Below are positions 58,069 through 64,000 of a DNA stretch of 64,000 bases, piece by piece; positions within the stretch are counted from its first letter, which is position 1, and the number at the start of each line of letters is the position of its first letter. The notes under the pieces are model-generated. The model worked only from the letters and a program-made list of their open reading frames with translations, did not search any database and was not told where the DNA came from. Origin of the DNA: an uncultured Pelagibacteraceae bacterium (GTDB lineage: Bacteria; Pseudomonadota; Alphaproteobacteria; Pelagibacterales; Pelagibacteraceae); NCBI GenBank assembly GCA_902542165.1, contig CACBTF010000001.1:1-64000 (forward strand). Reading direction: 5' to 3'. The position numbers were made by a program, and so were the translations under genes.

Positions 58069-58917
58069 CCCTTCCTCATAAGTAGGATATTTTAAATCAT
58101 ATTTAAAAAAAGCTTTCATTTTTTTATTATCTACTTTTTTTGAGTCTTTATAAAAGTTTTGTAACATTTCGCTTTCAAGTTCCTCAAGTTTTACTGAATT
58201 AGGTTTCTCTAGTTTTAGTAATTTTGCTCCGTAGGCTGCTACCTCAATTTGTGAGGCAGGTTTATCATCACAAATATTATAAATTTCATTATTTTTAAAA
58301 TTATCAAGAGACTTAAATAAAACGTTAGCTATATCATCAACATGAATTCTTGAAAAAAAGTGATTTTTTTTATCTACAATTTGAACTTTACCAGTTTTTA
58401 ACCTTTTCAAAATATTAAACTCATTTGAATATATGCCGGCTAATCTAAAAATTTGTATAGGATAATTCTTTTTATTCGATAAACTTTTCCAGTTTTTTTC
58501 TGCTTCCAATCTATTTAGCCCATTTTCTGACGTAGGTTGAGTAGCGCTATCTTCGTTAACCCAATCACCTTTATGATCTCCATAAACACTAGTAGCTGAT
58601 AAATATGTAATCCATTTACAATTTATGATTTCTTTTAGATTTGTATCAAGGTAATTTGCTACAATATCTTTGCCATTAATAGGTGGAATAGAAACTAAAA
58701 TATAATCTGCTTCCTCTATTTTTTTTTTAATAGAGTTATCATACTTGTCGTCAGTAAATTGATATGAATTTATTTTAATATGATTAAACTCTATCTGATG
58801 AGTTTCCTGTCTAGAGGTAACACTTAAATCAAAGTCCTTTTTTTCATTAATTAACTTATTAATGAAACTTTCTGCGACTTGGCCAAAACCAAAGCAAAAG
58901 ATCTTAGATTTGCTCAT
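58039..58917 (-). CDS. NAD-dependent epimerase/dehydratase-like protein (YeeZ type)
   Basis: 292 residues. N-terminal FCFGFGQVAESFINKL (dinucleotide-binding), then YLSATSVYGDHKGDWVNEDS with Ser/Tyr-type active site, FRLAGIYSN, and HVDDIANVLFKSL. The glycine spacing is that of the YeeZ-like SDRs of unknown substrate, distinct from classic GxxGxxG sugar epimerases. It starts in the gltB stop (TTA complement) and ends overlapping the hydrolase by 30 nt. Confidence 0.88.
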   Translation of the reverse strand: MSKSKIFCFGFGQVAESFINKLINEKKDFDLSVTSRQETHQIEFNHIKINSYQFTDDKYDNSIKKKIEEADYILVSIPPINGKDIVANYLDTNLKEIINCKWITYLSATSVYGDHKGDWVNEDSATQPTSENGLNRLEAEKNWKSLSNKKNYPIQIFRLAGIYSNEFNILKRLKTGKVQIVDKKNHFFSRIHVDDIANVLFKSLDNFKNNEIYNICDDKPASQIEVAAYGAKLLKLEKPNSVKLEELESEMLQNFYKDSKKVDNKKMKAFFKYDLKYPTYEEGLNYIFNNSL

Positions 58918-61900
58918 TAACTTGCTTTCTTGGTATGTGGTCTTAAACTAATAGGATTGTCTAATTTATCAAGCATTTCTATCGGGCAAATTTGTTTAAA
59001 TTGCTTAAGTTCGTTATCAAAGTCATTTAATATTTTCTGAGCAATTTTTGAATTTGTTTCTTTAACAAAAATATTTAAACTTTCTTTCAAAAAGTTCTTC
59101 CAATAATCTGTTTCAACTTCTTGCCAAACTATTGAGGTTGGATTAACAAAATTTTCAAATGTATTATTATTATCATAAACAAATGCCATTCCACCCGTCA
59201 TTCCTGCTCCAAAATTGTCACCAACTTCTCCTAGTATTATAGCTGTTCCGCCTGTCATATACTCACATCCATGGGCTCCACATCCTTCGACGATTGAAAA
59301 GCTTCCAGAGTTTCTAACTGCGAATCTTTCTCCCGCTTGGCCAGATGCAAATAGTTTTCCTGAAGTTGCTCCATATAGAACGGTGTTTCCTATTATTGTA
59401 TTTTCATTTGAAACTAATGAACTTTTTGGAGATGGATAAACAACGATAGTCCCACCAGATAATCCTTTACCAACATAATCATTGCAGTCTCCTTCGACAA
59501 TAAGTTTAATTCCTTTAGTTAAGAAAGCGCCAAGAGATTGTCCCGCAGAACCCTCTAATTTGATATTAACAGTATTTTCCTCTAATTTATTGTTACCAAA
59601 TTTTTTATAAATATGATGAGACAATCTTGTTCCTACTGATCTTGAAGTGTTTTCTATCTCGTAATTAAATTTATTTTCTGAGTCTGTTTTAATCTTATCT
59701 TTTATCTCAGACCAAATCTTCTCATCAAGAGTATCTGGTACTTCATTTATATGTTTGTCTTTACAATATCTTAAATTTTCTCCTGGATCTGCTTGAACTA
59801 ATAGTGGATTTAAATCTAAATCGTCTAAGTTAGATGCTCCTTTATTAATCTGTGTTAATAAATCTGTTCTTCCGATTATTTCATTAATTGACTTAAATCC
59901 AAGAGAGGCAAGAATTTCTCTTACTTCAGTTGCTGCAAATTTAAATAAATTTACAACTTTTTCTGGAGTGCCAGTAAATTTTTCCCTTAAAGCTTCATCT
60001 TGACTACAAACTCCAACTGGACATGTATTTGAATGACATTGTCGTACCATTATGCATCCCATAGCAACTAAAGATGATGTTCCCATTCCATATTCTTCTG
60101 CACCCATCATTGCAGCCATTACAATATCTCGGCCAGTTTTTAATCCTCCGTCTGTTCTTAAAGTTACATTATGTCTTAAATTGTTAAGAGTAAGGATTTG
60201 ATTAGCCTCTGTTAAACCCATCTCCCAAGGAATCCCTGCGTATTTAATACTAGTTTGAGGACTTGCTCCAGTTCCTCCTGAGTGACCTGAAATTAAAATA
60301 ATATCTGCTTTAGCTTTCGCGACTCCTGCTGCTATTGTTCCGATACCAGTTGATGCAACTAATTTTACTCCAACTCTAGCTCCTGGATTGATCTGTTTTA
60401 AATCATAAATAAGTTGTGCTAAATCCTCTATTGAATAAATATCATGATGCGGTGGCGGTGATATCAAAGTAACACCCGGTGTTGAGTGTCTTAACTTTGC
60501 TATTTCTTCTGTTACTTTAAAACCTGGCAGCTGTCCTCCTTCACCCGGTTTAGCTCCTTGAGCAATTTTTATCTCTATTTCATTAGCATTATTTAAATAA
60601 TCTACGGTTACTCCAAATCTTGCAGAGGCAATTTGTTTTACCCTTGAGTTAGCGCTATCTCCGTTAGGAAGTGTATTAAACCTTTTAGCGTCCTCACCGC
60701 CTTCTCCACTACAAGAGGCGCCTTTAATTCTGTTCATTCCTACAGCTAAAGTTTCGTGAGCCTCTTTTGATAATGCTCCATGAGACATGCTTCCACTACC
60801 AAATCTTTTCAAAATCTCCTCGATTGGCTCTACCTCATTAATACTGATTGGTTTTCTCTGATTTTTAAATTCTAATAAGTCTCTTATATTAATTGGAGGC
60901 AAATTATGAATTCCAGTTGAATACTTTTTATATAATTCGTATGAACCGCTACCAACAGCAGTTTGTAATAAATGAATTAGTTTTCCTTGATATTGATGAT
61001 CTTCTCCACTTTTTCTATATCTATATAAACCGCCTATAGGTAAAGTATATACATTTTTTGCATTAAATTTTTCATGAAGTTCTTTAATCTTTTTCTCAAT
61101 TCCGATTATACCTATTCCTGAAATTCTTGAAGACATACCAGGAAAGTAATCTGAAACAATTGCTCTACTTAAACCTACTGCTTCAAAATTACATCCACCT
61201 CTGTATGAACTTATTACTGATATTCCCATCTTTGACATAATTTTTAAAAGTCCGGCATCAATCGATTTTTTATATTTACTAACACATGTTTGAAAATCCG
61301 ATTTACCAAATAGTTTTTTTTCAAATCTTTGGTGGATGCTATCTATTGCTAAATATGGATTTACTGTTGTAGCGCCAACTCCTATTAAAATTGCAAAGGA
61401 ATGTGTGTCCATTGCATCAGAACATTCAACATTCAAAGAACAGTAACCTCGTAAACCATGTTTTACTAGGTGAGAGTGAACCGCTCCTACAGTTAATATA
61501 CTTGGAATACTAGCTTTTTGAGCTGTAATATTTTTATCAGATAATACTAAACAAGTACTTCCTTCTCTAACAGCTGTTTCTGCTTCTTCTCTAATTAATT
61601 CTATTCTATCTTTGAGAGATCCATCAATGTCAAAAGTGCAGTCAATTACTTTTACTTTTTTTGAAAAAAATTTTTTAAATTTCTTTAGTTGTGAGTTAGT
61701 TAGTATTGGGCTGTCTAAAACGTAAATATTTTCTTCGGTTAAATTATCAAAATCTAAAATATTGCCTAGATTTCCAAATCTTGTTTTTAAACTCATCACT
61801 TTATTTTCTCTGAGAGAATCTATTGGTGGATTGGTCACTTGACTGAAATTTTGTCTAAAATAATGTGAGACGGGTCTAAAATGACTTGATAAAACTGCTA

Positions 61901-63413
61901 CTGGTGTGTCGTCACCCATTGAGCCTGATGCTTCTTTACCCTCCTCGGCCATAGGATGGAGTATCAGCTCCAAATCCTCTATGCTTAGTCCTGACAAGTA
62001 CTGTCTTTTTCTTAAGTCCTCACTTAAAAAGTTTGGCTTTTCATCTTCAGATGAAATTTTTTTTTCTAAATCAATAATTTGTTTACTATATTTTTTATAA
62101 TCTTTAGCTAAAAGATCTTTTATTTCTTTATCTTTAAATAATTTTCCTTTTTTTAAATCGATTGCGATTATTTGACCGGGACCAAGTTTTCCTTTCTCAA
62201 TGATATTTTCCTCTGGAATTTTTATCATTCCAGTTTCTGATCCTACAAAAAATAAATCATCAGAGGTAATTGAATATCTAAGAGGCCTTAATCCATTTCT
62301 ATCAGATGAAGCCAATACCCACTTAGCATCAGTTGCACAAATTGCAGCTGGGCCATCCCATGGTTCTATCGTACTATTTAGAAAATTAAATAAGTCTTGG
62401 TGATTTTTTGGAACTGTTTTGCTTCTCTTTGACCAGGAGTCTGGAATCATCATCAATTTAATTAATGGGGCTAATTTCCCTGAATGAGTTAAAAGTTCAA
62501 AAACATTATCAAGCGCGCCCGAGTCAGAGGAGCTTCTTATAACTGGCTTTAAATTTTTAACATTTTTAAAAAGTGGGCTAGACATGTCTTGTTCATGAAT
62601 TTTCATCCAGTTAATATTTCCTTTTACTGTATTAATCTCACCATTGTGTGCTAATGTTCTAAAAGGTTGTGCTAAATCCCAACTAGGAAAAGTATTTGTT
62701 GAATATCTTTGGTGAAAAATTGCAAATCTTGAGGTCAATTTTTCATCATTAAGATCTGGATAGAACTCCGATAACATTTCAGCTAAAAACATACCTTTAT
62801 AAACAATAGATCTTGAACTGAAAGAACAGATGTAAAAATCTTTTATTTGTTTATCTCGTGCGTCTTTTTCAATTTTTTTTCTTGTTTCGAATAAATCTCT
62901 CTCGAGATCATTGGTTCGCAGTGTCTCATTTTTTTTAAACATTACTTGAGCAATTTCTGGGCGATTTTGCTCAGCTGTTTTGCCTAAAACGCTAGGATTG
63001 ATTGGAACTTGTCTCCAGCCATAGATATAATAATTTTCTGCTAATAAAGCAGACTCAATTATTTCTCTACACTTTTCTTGTTCAGAATAATCTGTTCTTG
63101 GAAGAAAAACCATTCCAACACAAATTCTTTTGTTTTCATCAAGAGTATGTCCAGTTGACGAAATTTTTTCTTTAAAGAAATCGGGAGCAATTTCGATTTG
63201 AATTCCTGCTCCATCACCGGATTTTCCATCCGCATCCACAGCGCCTCTGTGCCATATAGCTTTTAACGCTTCGATACCGTACTCAACTATTTTTCTAGAT
63301 TTTTTTCCATTTGTAGATGCAATTAAGCCCACACCGCATGCATCGTGTTCCATCTCTGAAGAGTAATTAAAACTTTTTTCTAAAATTTTTCTATTTTCTT
63401 TATAATTTTTCAT
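58917..63413 (-). CDS. gltB: Glutamate synthase large subunit
   Basis: NADPH-GOGAT large chain, 1498 aa. An N-terminal propeptide of about 25 residues precedes Cys26 (HDACGVGLIA), the glutaminase nucleophile exposed after processing. The amidotransferase part is followed by the central domain, the FMN-binding synthase domain (GEGGEDAKRFNTLPNGDSAN), the [3Fe-4S] ligands (CHSNTCPVGVCS) and the C-terminal beta-helix GXGXG domain. It makes two glutamates from glutamine and 2-oxoglutarate. Lies 5 nt after gltD. Confidence 0.97.
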   Translation of the reverse strand: MKNYKENRKILEKSFNYSSEMEHDACGVGLIASTNGKKSRKIVEYGIEALKAIWHRGAVDADGKSGDGAGIQIEIAPDFFKEKISSTGHTLDENKRICVGMVFLPRTDYSEQEKCREIIESALLAENYYIYGWRQVPINPSVLGKTAEQNRPEIAQVMFKKNETLRTNDLERDLFETRKKIEKDARDKQIKDFYICSFSSRSIVYKGMFLAEMLSEFYPDLNDEKLTSRFAIFHQRYSTNTFPSWDLAQPFRTLAHNGEINTVKGNINWMKIHEQDMSSPLFKNVKNLKPVIRSSSDSGALDNVFELLTHSGKLAPLIKLMMIPDSWSKRSKTVPKNHQDLFNFLNSTIEPWDGPAAICATDAKWVLASSDRNGLRPLRYSITSDDLFFVGSETGMIKIPEENIIEKGKLGPGQIIAIDLKKGKLFKDKEIKDLLAKDYKKYSKQIIDLEKKISSEDEKPNFLSEDLRKRQYLSGLSIEDLELILHPMAEEGKEASGSMGDDTPVAVLSSHFRPVSHYFRQNFSQVTNPPIDSLRENKVMSLKTRFGNLGNILDFDNLTEENIYVLDSPILTNSQLKKFKKFFSKKVKVIDCTFDIDGSLKDRIELIREEAETAVREGSTCLVLSDKNITAQKASIPSILTVGAVHSHLVKHGLRGYCSLNVECSDAMDTHSFAILIGVGATTVNPYLAIDSIHQRFEKKLFGKSDFQTCVSKYKKSIDAGLLKIMSKMGISVISSYRGGCNFEAVGLSRAIVSDYFPGMSSRISGIGIIGIEKKIKELHEKFNAKNVYTLPIGGLYRYRKSGEDHQYQGKLIHLLQTAVGSGSYELYKKYSTGIHNLPPINIRDLLEFKNQRKPISINEVEPIEEILKRFGSGSMSHGALSKEAHETLAVGMNRIKGASCSGEGGEDAKRFNTLPNGDSANSRVKQIASARFGVTVDYLNNANEIEIKIAQGAKPGEGGQLPGFKVTEEIAKLRHSTPGVTLISPPPHHDIYSIEDLAQLIYDLKQINPGARVGVKLVASTGIGTIAAGVAKAKADIILISGHSGGTGASPQTSIKYAGIPWEMGLTEANQILTLNNLRHNVTLRTDGGLKTGRDIVMAAMMGAEEYGMGTSSLVAMGCIMVRQCHSNTCPVGVCSQDEALREKFTGTPEKVVNLFKFAATEVREILASLGFKSINEIIGRTDLLTQINKGASNLDDLDLNPLLVQADPGENLRYCKDKHINEVPDTLDEKIWSEIKDKIKTDSENKFNYEIENTSRSVGTRLSHHIYKKFGNNKLEENTVNIKLEGSAGQSLGAFLTKGIKLIVEGDCNDYVGKGLSGGTIVVYPSPKSSLVSNENTIIGNTVLYGATSGKLFASGQAGERFAVRNSGSFSIVEGCGAHGCEYMTGGTAIILGEVGDNFGAGMTGGMAFVYDNNNTFENFVNPTSIVWQEVETDYWKNFLKESLNIFVKETNSKIAQKILNDFDNELKQFKQICPIEMLDKLDNPISLRPHTKKAS

Positions 63414-63418
63414 TAAAA

Positions 63419-64000
63419 TTATGCTGCTACTACTGATTTGTTTTTATTTGCTTTCAATTGTAAATATTTTTCAATTTGAACAGCTGCATCTCTACCGTCT
63501 CTGATTGCCCAAACTACTAGTGATGCTCCTCTAACAATATCTCCTGCTGCAAATACTCCGTCTAAATTAGTTTGCATTGATTTCAAATCAATTTTTAAAG
63601 TCCCCCATTGTGAAACAACTAATTCTTTAGCGTTAAATAACTTTGGTAGGTTTTCAGGATCAAATCCTAAAGATTTGATTACAAGATCTGCCTGGATATT
63701 ATATTCAGACCCCTTTTCAATTTCTGGTCTTCTCCTCCCTGATGAGTCAGGTTCACCTAACTTCATTTTATTAACTTCCACTGCTTCGACTTTCTTTGTT
63801 CCGATGAAACTTTTTGGACTTGTTAACCAAACAAATTCTACCCCTTCTTCAATCGCATTTCCTACTTCTCTTGCAGATCCTGGCATATTTTCTCGATCGC
63901 GCCTATATAAGCATTTAACTGATTTTGCTTTTTGTCTTACTGATGTTCTTACACAGTCCATTGCTGTGTCGCCTCCACCAATGACAACAACATTTTTTCC
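63419..64000 (-). CDS. gltD: Glutamate synthase small subunit, 3' part only
   Basis: NADPH-binding subunit that passes electrons to GltB. Only the C-terminal about 193 residues are in the window; the frame is open to the last base. KNVVVIGGGDTAMDCVR at the edge is the NAD(P)H-binding glycine motif, and VFAAGDIVRGASLVVWAIRD is the FAD motif near the end. The N-terminal Fe-S and FAD parts lie to the right, outside the window. Confidence 0.96.
   Translation of the reverse strand, partial: GKNVVVIGGGDTAMDCVRTSVRQKAKSVKCLYRRDRENMPGSAREVGNAIEEGVEFVWLTSPKSFIGTKKVEAVEVNKMKLGEPDSSGRRRPEIEKGSEYNIQADLVIKSLGFDPENLPKLFNAKELVVSQWGTLKIDLKSMQTNLDGVFAAGDIVRGASLVVWAIRDGRDAAVQIEKYLQLKANKNKSVVAA

Noticed and set aside
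1-64000. CRISPR array, insertion sequence, prophage or integron
   Set aside because: No direct-repeat arrays, transposase, integrase, capsid or recombinase genes were seen on either strand.

Overview
The window is a compact, strongly AT-rich stretch of bacterial chromosome (about 30% G+C by eye, not computed). Genes cover nearly all of it: the longest gap is about 115 bp, and most neighbours abut or overlap by 1 to 30 bp. The gene set and order point to an alphaproteobacterium of the SAR11 / Pelagibacterales type: prfA-prmC-DUF4167, murA-DUF2948-hisD-infA, bolA-dnaJ-cobS-cobT, class I lysyl-tRNA synthetase, DUF1178 and ubiG. Full amino-acid pathways in a low-G+C streamlined genome argue against Rickettsiales. 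There is no transposase, integrase, CRISPR array or rRNA. Both ends cut through genes: an M23 peptidase on the left and gltD on the right.

Layout. 1-8 kb: M23 peptidase, then translation termination (prfA, prmC), isoprenoid (ispG), aspartate-family (lysC), ubiquinone (ubiG) and arginine (argJ) genes. 8-18 kb: secA, photolyase, tRNA-Phe, the infA-hisD-DUF2948-murA-dcd block with several very small proteins, a frameshifted YyaL-type thioredoxin-domain gene and a TVP38-type membrane protein. 18.9-26.4 kb (plus strand): rpmH-rnpA-yidD-yidC-argB-HAD-dapD-dapE, a SET-domain methyltransferase and a glycosyltransferase. 26.4-30.5 kb (minus): truA-fmt-def and an unknown secreted protein with a 59-residue membrane protein upstream. 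30.6-36 kb: aroK-aroB, bolA, dnaJ-like, cobS and cobT. 36-42.9 kb: VUT transporter, rpmB, pyrD, lysS, then TrkH, an AmpG-like permease and an NlpC/P60 peptidase.

42.9-47.7 kb is the most accessory-looking part. It has a small acyl-carrier module (KAS III-like enzyme, short-chain reductase, acyl carrier protein, GNAT-like acyltransferase), a divergent DUF2334 deacetylase-like gene, tRNA-Ser and a glycosyltransferase. 47.7-57.3 kb is the translation block thrS-infC-rpmI-rplT, pheS-pheT and lepA, bracketed by two single glycosyltransferases. 57.3-64 kb: alpha/beta hydrolase, NAD-binding epimerase-like protein and glutamate synthase (gltB, gltD).

Together the genes give nitrogen assimilation (GltBD), parts of Lys/DAP, Arg, His and aromatic biosynthesis, inner-membrane protein insertion and secretion (YidC, YidD, SecA), wall synthesis and remodelling (MurA, DapDE, M23, NlpC/P60) and much of the translation apparatus. 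The best candidate for an undescribed function is the KAS III/SDR/ACP/GNAT module beside tRNA-Ser. Also notable are the SET methyltransferase, the CobS/CobT/DnaJ/BolA set with no cobalamin genes in view, and a single-base frameshift in an A8 tract that may be tolerated by slippage.
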